The position numbers and the translations under genes were made by a program. The notes beneath the pieces are model-generated. The model did no database searches. It was not told where the DNA came from and saw only the letters and a program-made list of their open reading frames with translations. A DNA stretch of 64,000 nt, from contig PBDR01000002.1 in assembly GCA_002717385.1 (NCBI GenBank), positions 52,061-116,060 on the forward strand, given 5' to 3'. Position 1 is the first letter of the stretch. Each line of letters opens with the position of its first letter. Positions 51,566 to 60,803 of the stretch are shown in pieces. Source of the DNA: Chloroflexota bacterium. Its GTDB lineage: Bacteria > Chloroflexota > Dehalococcoidia > Lucifugimonadales > Lucifugimonadaceae.

Positions 51566-52564
51566 ATGACTACTCCAGAATTTGAAATAAACAGGAATAT
51601 ATTATCAGGTAATACTGCAGATTATGAGATTATTCGTACTGGTGAAATTTTACGAGAAGAAAAAATTAATCCAGATGTTGTCGTTGATTTTACTTTCCTT
51701 GAAGAAGGTACTTTATGTGGAATAAATGAGGTAAAATCATTATTAAATTTAATTTTACCGGAAAAAACTGGAGAAGCATTTGCATTAGAAGAAGGAGAAT
51801 TTGTAGAGTCTGGGGAGGTTGTTTTACAGATTAGATCTTCTTATGCTTCATTTTCTATATATCAGACAGCTATTTCAGGTATTCTTGCTTCTTGCTCGGG
51901 TTGGGCTTCCGCAGCTAAAGAATGTTATGAAGCTGCTGATGGTATTCCCGTCATAGGAAATCCTGCTAGATACATACATCCTGATGTTGTTGGGATGGTT
52001 GATTTTTCTTCCGCTGTAGGAGGCTGTTCAAGTACAACTACTATGGCGGGCCATTATTTACATAATTTAACTCCTTCTGGAACAATGAATCATTCATTTG
52101 TTCTTTTAATGGGGGATAGTTTAAGGGCTATGAATGCATTTGATAAACATATGGACTTAGATATACCTAGAGTGGCTTTAGTAGATACTTTTTCTGATGA
52201 AATTGTTGAAGCTATCAAAATAGGGCATTCTATGAAAGGTAGATTGAGGGGAATTCGTATAGATACTCCCAAATCTAGGGGAGGTGTGACTCCGGACTTG
52301 GTTAAAGAAATTAAATCTCGTTTGAATAATGAAAAATTGGGTTATCTAGATATAATTGTCAGCGGAGGTTTGACACCTGAAAGAATTAGACAATTTGTTG
52401 AATCAGAGTCACCGGTAGGAACTTTTGTTGTTGGTCATTATATAGCATCAGGTAAACCTAAAGCTGTTTCTTCGGATATAAAAAGTATTGATGGTAAAAG
52501 TGTAGGTAAAAGAGGAATTATTCCTGGACCTTCAAATAATGACAAATTTATTCGGATTCATTAA
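51566..52564 (+). CDS. pncB: Nicotinate phosphoribosyltransferase
   Basis: NAD salvage enzyme making nicotinate mononucleotide from nicotinate and PRPP, 332 residues, of the short archaeal/bacterial type. Visible: barrel with SIYQTAISGILASCSGWASAA, NPARYIHPDVV, GTMNHSFVLLMGD, LVDTFSDE, RIDTPKSRGG (phosphate loop), and IIVSGGLTPERI. Together with NadE at 57.5 kb it suggests nicotinate salvage. The 3' end overlaps the convergent tilS by 17 bases. QPRTase (NadC) shares the fold but differs in motifs, so this call is likely, not certain. Confidence 0.82.
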   Translation: MTTPEFEINRNILSGNTADYEIIRTGEILREEKINPDVVVDFTFLEEGTLCGINEVKSLLNLILPEKTGEAFALEEGEFVESGEVVLQIRSSYASFSIYQTAISGILASCSGWASAAKECYEAADGIPVIGNPARYIHPDVVGMVDFSSAVGGCSSTTTMAGHYLHNLTPSGTMNHSFVLLMGDSLRAMNAFDKHMDLDIPRVALVDTFSDEIVEAIKIGHSMKGRLRGIRIDTPKSRGGVTPDLVKEIKSRLNNEKLGYLDIIVSGGLTPERIRQFVESESPVGTFVVGHYIASGKPKAVSSDIKSIDGKSVGKRGIIPGPSNNDKFIRIH

Positions 52565-53972
52565 TTTTTGAGATTTTTATGTGCAATACAGTTTTAGCTT
52601 TTTCTTGAACTTTAGCCCATTCAGCCGATCTAGTTCCAGGAACCCAAACAATTTTATCTGAATAAGACAAGATAGGTACTCTTTTTCTCCACTCAGAGGG
52701 AATATAATTTTTTATCATAAAATCTTTAAGATTAACTTTTTTTTTCATCCCTAAAGGATGAAAAACATCTCCTTGTATTCTATTTCGTAATTGTAATCCT
52801 TTTGTGGGTAAATTAGATCTTAGATATACTTCAAAATTTTTATTAGTATTTTTTAAATTCTTTGGTTTTTCAATAATATTTTTAGTGATAATATAGTTTT
52901 CGCCAATTTTGGTTTCTCTTTTTGTGATTTTGATGGGAGAAATAATTGGTAATGGATAAGGGCAAAGATCAATATCATTCCAGATAATTCTAACTTTATT
53001 TGTAGTAATTACGATTTTAATTTTATTTGGGAGGTTAATTTCCCCGTTTTTATTACTTTTAATTATTCTTATGATTTCTGATATATGTGATTGTTTATAA
53101 TCAATTTTATTATTAGTAACGTAATTAATATGTTTTATTACGATATTTGATATTAAAGAATCAGGAAAATTGGTTATATATTTTCTTTTTATTGATAAAT
53201 CAGAATTAATTGCAGAATTGTAATATTGATTTGTAATCCAATTTTTCAAAATCAAATCCTGATTAGCATTTTCTGATAACGATGATAGTTTATTTGTAAA
53301 ATTAGGGAAATCTTTCTGAATTATGGGCATTGTTTTATTTCTAATTTGGTTACGAAATTTTTTTTCATCAAGGTTTGAAGAATCAAACATAGGTATTACT
53401 CCCAATGATTCGCAAAAATTTTTACATTCTTTATGGGTAATATTCAACATTAACCTATATATATTAATGATTTTTTGATTATTCAAAGTTAATGTTGTAA
53501 GTGGTTTCATTCCAGAAATACCATTTAATCCACTGCCTCTTATGATATTCATTAAAATTGTTTCGGCTTGATCATTTTGTGTATGGCCAGTTAATATTCC
53601 TTTAGCTTTGTATTTTTCTGAAATTTCTTGGAGGAATTCGTATCTTATATTGCGTGAAATTTCTTCTATAGAATTGGTATTATGTATCATTTTTTTCACA
53701 TCAATAGATTTACTTATAAATTTAAATCCTGATCTATTTGAGATATTTTTAGCAAATTTTTCATCTCTATTAGATTCTGATCCTCTAAGCATATGATTTA
53801 CATGTACCGGGATAATTTCCAACTTAAAAAGATTTTTTATGTTTGCTAATCCTAATAACAACGCAGTAGAATCATACCCTCCAGAAACACCTAAAATTAA
53901 TGTATCTCCATTTTTTATATTAGAATTTTTAAGTGTTAGGTAAATTTTCCTTAGGAAATTGTTATTGTTCAC
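52548..53972 (-). CDS. tilS: tRNA(Ile)-lysidine synthase
   Basis: Makes lysidine at C34 of tRNA-Ile(CAU), needed for AUA decoding; essential in AT-rich genomes. N-type ATP pyrophosphatase loop ILGVSGGYDSTALL, PVHVNHMLRGSESNRDE, GILTGHTQNDQAETILMNIIRGSGL. The C-terminal domain ends ILSYSDKIVWVPGTRSAEWAK. 474 residues, typical of long TilS. GTG start. It overlaps the upstream CBS-protein gene by 11 bases. Confidence 0.93.
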   Translation of the reverse strand: MNNNNFLRKIYLTLKNSNIKNGDTLILGVSGGYDSTALLLGLANIKNLFKLEIIPVHVNHMLRGSESNRDEKFAKNISNRSGFKFISKSIDVKKMIHNTNSIEEISRNIRYEFLQEISEKYKAKGILTGHTQNDQAETILMNIIRGSGLNGISGMKPLTTLTLNNQKIINIYRLMLNITHKECKNFCESLGVIPMFDSSNLDEKKFRNQIRNKTMPIIQKDFPNFTNKLSSLSENANQDLILKNWITNQYYNSAINSDLSIKRKYITNFPDSLISNIVIKHINYVTNNKIDYKQSHISEIIRIIKSNKNGEINLPNKIKIVITTNKVRIIWNDIDLCPYPLPIISPIKITKRETKIGENYIITKNIIEKPKNLKNTNKNFEVYLRSNLPTKGLQLRNRIQGDVFHPLGMKKKVNLKDFMIKNYIPSEWRKRVPILSYSDKIVWVPGTRSAEWAKVQEKAKTVLHIKISKINESE

Positions 53973-55257
53973 TTGTATTAGACATTTCTAAAATCTGAAT
54001 TACTTTTCCAATCCTTACTTTAGTAATTTTTGGACCCTGAATTTCAGTAATTTCCATACGTAAATTATTAGATCTGACTTTTGTACCTACCAAAGGAACA
54101 GACTGACTTTGATCTAAGAAAAACCCTGCGATTGTTTCGTATTCTCCTTCAGGTATATCTAAATCCATTTCGTCATTAGCTTCTACTATACTCATACCTC
54201 CATCAGCAATATATGTATTTTCATTAATTGTGATGAACATTTTGTCAGGTTTTTTCCCATCTTCACCTGTTCGCCCCACTATTTGTTCGATAAGTCTGGT
54301 ATATGTGATTAATCCTGAAACTCCTCCAAATTCATCAATAGCTAATGCTAATTTTTGTCCAAGTTCTTGCATTTCTTTAAATAAATCATCTAGACGTTTA
54401 GTTTCAGGAATAAACAATGCTTTGCGTACGAGTCTCGTTACAGTTGGATTTTCAGTATCTTTTTTATGTTGAAAAGTATTTAGAACATCTTTAATTGATA
54501 ATATACCGACGACATCATCAAAATCATTATCATAAACAGGAAAACGTGTTTGAGGGTATTTTTTATATATTTCTAAAAACTCTGAAAATTTTGTATTTGA
54601 CCTAATCCAAATGATTTCATTCCTTGGCGTCATTACATCTCTTACTTCAGATTCTCCAAATCTAAATATTTTTTCTAGCATTTCTCCCTGTGATTCTTGA
54701 AGTGTACCTTCTTCTTCTCCGAGGTCTATTAATGTGCGTAATTCACCTGATGTAACAATCGGTTGAGATGAAGATCTTCCACGTTTAAATATTTTTTCTA
54801 TTCCTCTGGGGAATAATATTAAAGTCCAGACTATGGGTCTGGTAACAAACATAAGCATTAAAATAATTTTTGCAGTATTTAGTGACCATTTTTCTGCTAT
54901 TGAGACGACAAGAGATTTTGGTGTTAATTCTCCTACAATAACTACCAGAATAGTTGAAATTCCTGTAGCAATTACTGTAGAGAACACTGTTGGCTGTCCA
55001 TTTCCAATTGTTTTAATTGCTAAAGAAGTTCCTACAGAGGCAACCATAATATTGAAAAGGTTTCCTACTAACAATAGTGTACCGAATAATTTATCATGTT
55101 TTTCTATAATTTTTAGAACTAGAGATGCATTACGGTTTCCATTGTTCGATAAATGTCTAATTCTGTAAACTCTAGAACCTACAAAAGCAACCTCAGTAGC
55201 ACTAATGAATGCACTACCAAATAATCCAAAACAAATAATTATTATAGAAACTATCAA
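53962..55257 (-). CDS. CNNM/CorC-family membrane protein with CBS pair
   Basis: 431 residues: N-terminal CNNM (DUF21) four-helix membrane domain (SATEVAFVGSRVYRIRHL near the start), a CBS pair (EVRDVMTPRNEIIWI; ILSIKDVLNTFQH), and a C-terminal CorC_HlyC domain (LALAIDEFGGVSGLITYTRLIEQIVG). This family affects Mg2+/Co2+ efflux; the hemolysin name is historical. TTG start. It overlaps tilS by 11 bases; 76 bases separate it from the recA stop. Confidence 0.88.
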   Translation of the reverse strand: MIVSIIIICFGLFGSAFISATEVAFVGSRVYRIRHLSNNGNRNASLVLKIIEKHDKLFGTLLLVGNLFNIMVASVGTSLAIKTIGNGQPTVFSTVIATGISTILVVIVGELTPKSLVVSIAEKWSLNTAKIILMLMFVTRPIVWTLILFPRGIEKIFKRGRSSSQPIVTSGELRTLIDLGEEEGTLQESQGEMLEKIFRFGESEVRDVMTPRNEIIWIRSNTKFSEFLEIYKKYPQTRFPVYDNDFDDVVGILSIKDVLNTFQHKKDTENPTVTRLVRKALFIPETKRLDDLFKEMQELGQKLALAIDEFGGVSGLITYTRLIEQIVGRTGEDGKKPDKMFITINENTYIADGGMSIVEANDEMDLDIPEGEYETIAGFFLDQSQSVPLVGTKVRSNNLRMEITEIQGPKITKVRIGKVIQILEMSNTSEQ

Positions 55258-55333
55258 ATTATATTAAAGTCACCAATTTTTTTTTAATATTCAAATCATA
55301 CATCATAATTAAAGCTTATAAGTTAATTATAAA

Positions 55334-56326
55334 TTATTTGAATAGATTTAAAGATTCTTTAATGCCGAGCTCTATAGAGTCTCGAATTTCAATATTATCT
55401 ACTAGAAATTTTCTGACGGCTTCACGCCCTTGTCCAATTTTTTGTTTCCCAAAAGAATAAAAAGATCCGTTTTTTCTTAATATTCCTAATTCCACACCTA
55501 GATCTATTATTCCTCCTTCTTTACTTATTCCAGAACTATAAAGAATTTCCATTTCAGCTTTTTTGAATGGTGGTGCGACTTTATTTTTTACAACTCTAGC
55601 CCTTACTCTATTACCAATAATATCCTGTCCTAATTTTATAGCTTCTGATTTTCTTAAATCTATTCTCACAGAACTATAAAATTTTAGAGCTCTACCCCCT
55701 GGAGTAACTTCTGGGTTACCAAAAACCATTCCAACTTTTTCTCTTAGTTGATTAATAAAGATACATACAGTATCGGTTTTATGGATAATAGCAGTTAGTT
55801 TTCTTAAAGCTTGAGACATTAAACGCGCTTGTAGACCAATTTGCATATCTCCCATGTCGCCTTCTAATTCTGATGTAGGTACCAAAGCTGCCACACTATC
55901 CAATACTATTATGTCTAGAGCACCACTTCTAACTAAATGATCTGTAATTTCAAGAGCTTGTTCTGCAGAATCAGGTTGTGAAATAAGCAAATTGTCTATA
56001 TCTACTCCGATTACTTTAGCATATCCAGGATCCATGGCATGTTCTACATCTATATACGCAGCTTGACCACCATTATTTTGAGCTTGGGCAATAACTGACA
56101 TAGCTAAAGTAGATTTACCAGCAGATTCTGCCCCGAAAATTTCCACAATTCTACCTCTTGGTAAACCTCCCAATCCTAAAGCTATATCAAGATTAATAGA
56201 TCCAGTAGATATGGTTCTAATATTTTGATTGTTTTTTGAATCACTTAATCTCATTACAGCACCATTTCCAAATTCTTTTTGTATTTGTTCAATGGCTAAG
56301 TTAAGATTGTTATTTTTATCAGTCAA
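55334..56326 (-). CDS. recA: Recombinase RecA
   Basis: Strand-exchange ATPase that also triggers LexA self-cleavage. 330 residues; core complete but the C-terminal acidic tail is short. Walker [10 protein letters not shown] (Bacterial usual: GPESSGKTT), [14 protein letters not shown] (Walker B), loop L2 region [31 protein letters not shown] start without Shine-Dalgarno; leader about 28 bases. A LexA operator and a TATAAT -10 lie directly upstream and reach into the last codon of the upstream htrA-like gene. Confidence 0.96.
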   Translation of the reverse strand: MTDKNNNLNLAIEQIQKEFGNGAVMRLSDSKNNQNIRTISTGSINLDIALGLGGLPRGRIVEIFGAESAGKSTLAMSVIAQAQNNGGQAAYIDVEHAMDPGYAKVIGVDIDNLLISQPDSAEQALEITDHLVRSGALDIIVLDSVAALVPTSELEGDMGDMQIGLQARLMSQALRKLTAIIHKTDTVCIFINQLREKVGMVFGNPEVTPGGRALKFYSSVRIDLRKSEAIKLGQDIIGNRVRARVVKNKVAPPFKKAEMEILYSSGISKEGGIIDLGVELGILRKNGSFYSFGKQKIGQGREAVRKFLVDNIEIRDSIELGIKESLNLFK

Positions 56327-56360
56327 ATTTAAATTTAATTCTAATTATTATTCTTAAACT

Positions 56361-56366
56361 ATTATA
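56361..56366 (-). promoter_or_regulatory. recA -10 element
   Basis: Minus-strand TATAAT, a perfect -10, directly following the LexA site; transcription would start about 28 bases before the TTG of recA. The -35 is poor (nearest TTAGAC-like), as expected for a regulated promoter, and lies inside the htrA-like coding end. Confidence 0.7.
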
Positions 56367-56378
56367 GCACATATGTTC
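56367..56378 (-). promoter_or_regulatory. LexA operator of recA
   Basis: On the minus strand the bases read GAACATATGTGC, one mismatch from the palindrome GAACATATGTTC found at 20951. It abuts the TATAAT without gap, the same geometry as the other SOS promoters here, and its first base is the final base of the upstream htrA-like stop codon. Confidence 0.85.
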
Positions 56379-57469
56379 TATTCAGGTCTAAGTCCTAATT
56401 TAACTTTTACAGTTTCCTCTTTATTCGCTCTAAATATATCAATTGTACTAGTATCTCCAGGGATTTTATTTAGAGCCAAATATCTAATTAGTTCATTCAT
56501 TGACTTAATTTTCAATCCATCAATAGACGTAATGATATCACCATCATAATTCAGGGTGTTATTTTTACCTGAGTCTCCAATTAGACCATAATTTTCGGCA
56601 GGCCCATTTTCTTCAATTTTAATTATGAGTGCTCCTTGTAGTTTAATTGGAAGGTTTTTTGTTTCTCGAATAAATTTATTGACGTCAATTGCACTAATTC
56701 CTAGATATGCATAGTTGTGTGTTTTAAAATCAATTAAAGATGTGACAACTTTTTTTACTAAGTTAATTGGAACCGCAAACCCAACACCTGAATTTTGGCG
56801 TGTTCCACTTTTAATTTGAGTGTTAATTCCTATTACTTCACCATTAATATTTAATAATGGACCTCCAGAATTTCCTGGATTAATTGCTGCATCTGTTTGA
56901 ATCACATCAGGTATTTTATAATTTGCAAATCCACTATCTATTGCTCTTCCTACGGCACTAATTATTCCTGTAGTCATAGTAAAAGATTCTCCAAATGGAT
57001 TACCTACAGCTAAAGTAAATTGTCCAGGTCTAATTGTATCTGAGTTTCCAATTCGAATTGGTTTTAAATTATCTGAAGGTTCAATAATTTTAAGTAACGC
57101 TGTATCAGAGTCTATATCAAAAGCTATTACTTCTGCATCATATTCATAAAGATCGATAAATGTAAGTTTTATTTTGTCTGAATTTTGAATTACGTGATAA
57201 TTAGTTACCACGTATCCATTTTCATCCCATACAAATCCTGTGCCGTAACTTCCTGGGAATCCTGATATTGAAGTATTTATCTGAACTACTGATGGGAGTA
57301 CATTTTCGTATACTTGGTACATTTGATTTTCCCATTGAGTTATTATTTCTGAAGAGTCATTATAGATTTTGCTAGAATTTTCTACCTCTAAATCAACGAA
57401 ATCTTCTTTTTCTGGATTTGATGAACAACTAATCAAACAAAATATTAGTACTAAATATGTAATTTTCAT
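56378..57469 (-). CDS. HtrA/DegP-like trypsin protease with one PDZ, lipoprotein
   Basis: Envelope quality-control serine protease, 363 residues from the ATG at 57469, which opens directly on a signal helix with lipobox LISC (Cys15), so it is membrane-anchored by lipid; a TTG 36 bases upstream is less likely. Triad: His in TNYHVIQN, Asp in DSDTALLKI, Ser in NPGNSGGPLL. One PDZ domain follows (about 255-355, GALIIKIEENGPAENYGL). The stop codon overlaps the LexA site of recA by one base. Confidence 0.9.
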   Translation of the reverse strand: MKITYLVLIFCLISCSSNPEKEDFVDLEVENSSKIYNDSSEIITQWENQMYQVYENVLPSVVQINTSISGFPGSYGTGFVWDENGYVVTNYHVIQNSDKIKLTFIDLYEYDAEVIAFDIDSDTALLKIIEPSDNLKPIRIGNSDTIRPGQFTLAVGNPFGESFTMTTGIISAVGRAIDSGFANYKIPDVIQTDAAINPGNSGGPLLNINGEVIGINTQIKSGTRQNSGVGFAVPINLVKKVVTSLIDFKTHNYAYLGISAIDVNKFIRETKNLPIKLQGALIIKIEENGPAENYGLIGDSGKNNTLNYDGDIITSIDGLKIKSMNELIRYLALNKIPGDTSTIDIFRANKEETVKVKLGLRPE

Positions 57470-57547
57470 GAGATTGATTTTTTTATTTAGGAAATTTTTT
57501 GACAATTAAGAAAATATAACAAAAATATTTGAAGAAAAGATTAAGAA

Positions 57548-59308
57548 TTACCTATTCCACTTAGATGCTATAGGCATTCTACGATCTTTTCCAAAAGACG
57601 TACTGGTAATTTTTATTCCTGGAGGAGATTGGCGCCTTTTATATTCATTTTTATCTATTGATTTTGTTATTCTTTCTATAGTTTCTTTGGACGCCCCATT
57701 TAATTCAGTTTTTTCTTTTTCTAATATTAAATTAGAACCCATTTTTTTTTCAATATAATATTCTATAATTCTGTCTAATTGATCGTATGGAGGTAAAGAA
57801 TCACTATCAAGTTGATTAGCTTTTAACTCCGCCGAAGGTTCTTTTTGTAATATTGTTTCTGGAATAGGTGATCCAGGACCAATATGATTCCTATATTTTG
57901 ACAATTCGTAAACCATAGATTTAGGGATATCTTTAATAACTGCGAATGCACCGGCCATATCTCCATAAAGAGTGGCATAACCAGTTGCCATTTCAGATTT
58001 ATTTCCTGTAACCATTACTAGATAATTAAACTTATTAGCTAAAGCCATTATTATTGTTCCACGTATTCTTGATTGAATATTTTCTTCTGCGACATTTTTA
58101 TTAGTGTTTTCAAAGGTTCTTTGAAGTATTTTTTCAAAAGATATGTGAGCGGGTTCGATTGGTAGATTTAATAAATTTACACCTAATCTGCGACACAAAA
58201 TTTCACTATCACTAATGCTAGACTCAGAAGAATAGCGTGATGGCATATTAACTCCTATAACATTTTTGTTACCAATTGAATCATTTGCGATTACGGTTAC
58301 AAGTGCAGAATCAATTCCTCCTGAAATTGCGATGAGTACTTTTTCAAACCCAGATTTATGTATGTAATCACGAGTACCTAAGAGTAAAGCCTTATAAATA
58401 GTTTCAATTTTTTCTGTTTTTAATATATTTTTTGAAGGGATTATTCCTATTTTTTTTTGATTGTAAGGTTCTTGATTAGGCAATTGAATTTTCCAGGAAA
58501 TAACTTTATTATTTGAATATTGTTCATTTTTTTTTCTTAGTTTTCTGACTTCTTCAATATTGATATCTAATATCAATAAATTTTCTTCAAATTGTTTAGT
58601 GTTCGCGATTATATCTCCATTTGGGGAAGATAACATACTCCCTCCATCAAATACTAATTCGTCTTGTCCTCCTACTTGATTTACATATAAAGAAAAACAT
58701 TTATTTTCTTTAGACTTTGATGTTAAAAGTTCTATTCTTTTCTCATTTTTTCCTATTTCGAAAGGAGATGAGTTGATATTTATTATTAACTCTGCACCAT
58801 TTTGTGTTTGTGTCTTGATTATATCTGGTGGACCTTTTTCCCATAAATCTTCACATATATTTACACCTATTTTTATACCCATATAATCTAAAAGATGTAT
58901 TTCTTCATGTATCTTTCCACTAGAAAAATAACGTTTCTCATCAAATACACCATAATTTGGCAAGAAAAATTTTTGATACTTGAAATTAATATTTCCATTA
59001 AATAAACCAGCAACTGAGTTGTAGATTTTATTGTTTTGATCATCTTTTTCTACAAATCCTATTAATGAAAGGATATTTCTGAATTTATTTTTTATTTTTT
59101 CTAGACCTTGAATATTAGCATTTATATATTCGTCATTTAGGAGTAAATCTTCCGGAGGATAACCAGTAATAGACAATTCAGGAAATGCAACAATATTTAC
59201 ATTATAGTCTTGGGATTTTTTAATATACTTGCTGATTAAATCTACATTTCCATTTATGTCACCAACAGTTGTGTTGATTTGTGCTGCAGCTATTCTAAGA
59301 TTTTTCAT
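57548..59308 (-). CDS. nadE: Glutamine-dependent NAD+ synthetase
   Basis: Amidates nicotinate adenine dinucleotide using Gln. N-terminal nitrilase-fold glutaminase: Glu in FPELSITGYPPEDLL, Lys in KFFLPNYGVFDE, Cys in GVNICEDLW. C-terminal ATP pyrophosphatase domain with ISGGIDSALV, VTGNKSEMATGYATLYGD and KDIPKSMVYELSKY. 586 residues, as usual for two-domain NadE. It lies 25 bases downstream of gltD, an N-metabolism linkage. Confidence 0.94.
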   Translation of the reverse strand: MKNLRIAAAQINTTVGDINGNVDLISKYIKKSQDYNVNIVAFPELSITGYPPEDLLLNDEYINANIQGLEKIKNKFRNILSLIGFVEKDDQNNKIYNSVAGLFNGNINFKYQKFFLPNYGVFDEKRYFSSGKIHEEIHLLDYMGIKIGVNICEDLWEKGPPDIIKTQTQNGAELIININSSPFEIGKNEKRIELLTSKSKENKCFSLYVNQVGGQDELVFDGGSMLSSPNGDIIANTKQFEENLLILDINIEEVRKLRKKNEQYSNNKVISWKIQLPNQEPYNQKKIGIIPSKNILKTEKIETIYKALLLGTRDYIHKSGFEKVLIAISGGIDSALVTVIANDSIGNKNVIGVNMPSRYSSESSISDSEILCRRLGVNLLNLPIEPAHISFEKILQRTFENTNKNVAEENIQSRIRGTIIMALANKFNYLVMVTGNKSEMATGYATLYGDMAGAFAVIKDIPKSMVYELSKYRNHIGPGSPIPETILQKEPSAELKANQLDSDSLPPYDQLDRIIEYYIEKKMGSNLILEKEKTELNGASKETIERITKSIDKNEYKRRQSPPGIKITSTSFGKDRRMPIASKWNR

Positions 59309-59333
59309 AAACCTAAAATTATTAACCTGAATA

Positions 59334-60803
59334 TTATTTCATTGGTCTAATATATTCTTGTACAGATGGCAGATTTGATTCACCTTCCAAAAAAATATCA
59401 ATATTTCTTGCACATTTTCTACCACTTGCAATTGCATGTACTACTAGAGACTGTCCTTGATGCATATCACCACAAGTAAAAATCCCTTCGATATTACTTT
59501 GCATTTTGTTATCTGCTTTAACATTACCACGTTTATCATAGTTTACTTTAAGGTCATTTAGTAAACCTTCATGTTGAGGATTAGTAAAACCCATAGCAAT
59601 TAGGACTAAATCAGCCATGATAGAAAAATTACTTCCTTTGATTTCTTTCATTACTTTATTGTTTTTCGAATCATTAATCCATTCGACTCTAATACATTCC
59701 AATTTTTTAACGTTTCCGTCTGAATCACTTATAAATTTTTTGGTTAGGATATTATAATCTCTTTCACCACCTTCTTCATGTGCAGTTGATGACTTGAATA
59801 TCATTGGCCAATGAGGCCATGGATTATTTTCATTTCTTTCAATAGGTGGACGAGGTAAAATCTCAATTTGAATAATATTTACGGCATTTTGTCTGATTGC
59901 TGTTCCTAGACAATCTGCACCTGTGTCACCACCACCAATAATTACTACATTTTTATCTTTAGCACTTATATGATTATTAGGTTTAATTTTTTCGTTTCTT
60001 AGTATGGAATTTTGTTTAGAAAGATAATCCATGGCAAAATGTACTCCATTTAAATTTCGTCCTTCTATGGGTAAATCTCTTGGAATAGTTGCCCCTCCTG
60101 CTAAACATATGGCATCGAATTTTTTCAGCAATTCATCATGTTTAATGTCTATACCTACATTTGTATTTACTAAAAATTTCACTCCTTCTTTTTTCATTTG
60201 ATCTATGCGTCTATTAACAATTTTCTTTTCAAGTTTAAATTCTGGTATACCGATTGATAAGAGCCCACCAACGACTTCATTTCTTTCGAAAACAGTAATA
60301 TTATGCCCAGCGCGATTTAACTGTTGGGCAGCTGCTAATCCTGCAGGTCCAGAACCTACGATTGCAATTTTTTTATTACTTCTAACTTTAGGTTTTTCCG
60401 GCTTGACCCATCCATTTTTCCAAGCTATTTCAGAAATAGTTTTTTCTATCATTTCTATGGTAACCGGATCATTATTAATTGAAAGAGTACAGGCAGATTC
60501 GCAAGGAGCAGGGCATATTCTTCCAGTAAATTCAGGAAAATTATTTGTAGAATGTAACCTAATTATTGCTTCCTCCCAGTTTCCGTTGGAGACGAGATCA
60601 TTAAATTCTGGGATAAGATTTCCTAAAGGACATCCGTTATTACAAAAAGGTATTCCACAGTCCATACATCGACTAGATTGTTCATATGATTGCTTTGGTG
60701 TCCATTTTGTATAAATTTCTTTCCAATCGCTGACTCTTAATGTAGATTTTCTTTTTGGGATTGTTTTACGATTAAATTTTTTAAATCCTAATGGGTCACT
60801 CAT
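59334..60803 (-). CDS. gltD: Glutamate synthase small subunit
   Basis: NADPH-oxidising beta subunit of GOGAT. N-terminal two-cluster Cys domain (CMDCGIPFCNNGCPLGNLIP; CPAPCESACTLS), FAD loop VGSGPAGLAAAQQLNRAG, NADP loop VIIGGGDTGADCLGTAIRQ, and C-terminal IFTCGDMHQGQSLVVHAIASGR. 489 residues, normal. Its start overlaps the gltB end by 8 bases, so the two are translated together. Confidence 0.95.
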   Translation of the reverse strand: MSDPLGFKKFNRKTIPKRKSTLRVSDWKEIYTKWTPKQSYEQSSRCMDCGIPFCNNGCPLGNLIPEFNDLVSNGNWEEAIIRLHSTNNFPEFTGRICPAPCESACTLSINNDPVTIEMIEKTISEIAWKNGWVKPEKPKVRSNKKIAIVGSGPAGLAAAQQLNRAGHNITVFERNEVVGGLLSIGIPEFKLEKKIVNRRIDQMKKEGVKFLVNTNVGIDIKHDELLKKFDAICLAGGATIPRDLPIEGRNLNGVHFAMDYLSKQNSILRNEKIKPNNHISAKDKNVVIIGGGDTGADCLGTAIRQNAVNIIQIEILPRPPIERNENNPWPHWPMIFKSSTAHEEGGERDYNILTKKFISDSDGNVKKLECIRVEWINDSKNNKVMKEIKGSNFSIMADLVLIAMGFTNPQHEGLLNDLKVNYDKRGNVKADNKMQSNIEGIFTCGDMHQGQSLVVHAIASGRKCARNIDIFLEGESNLPSVQEYIRPMK

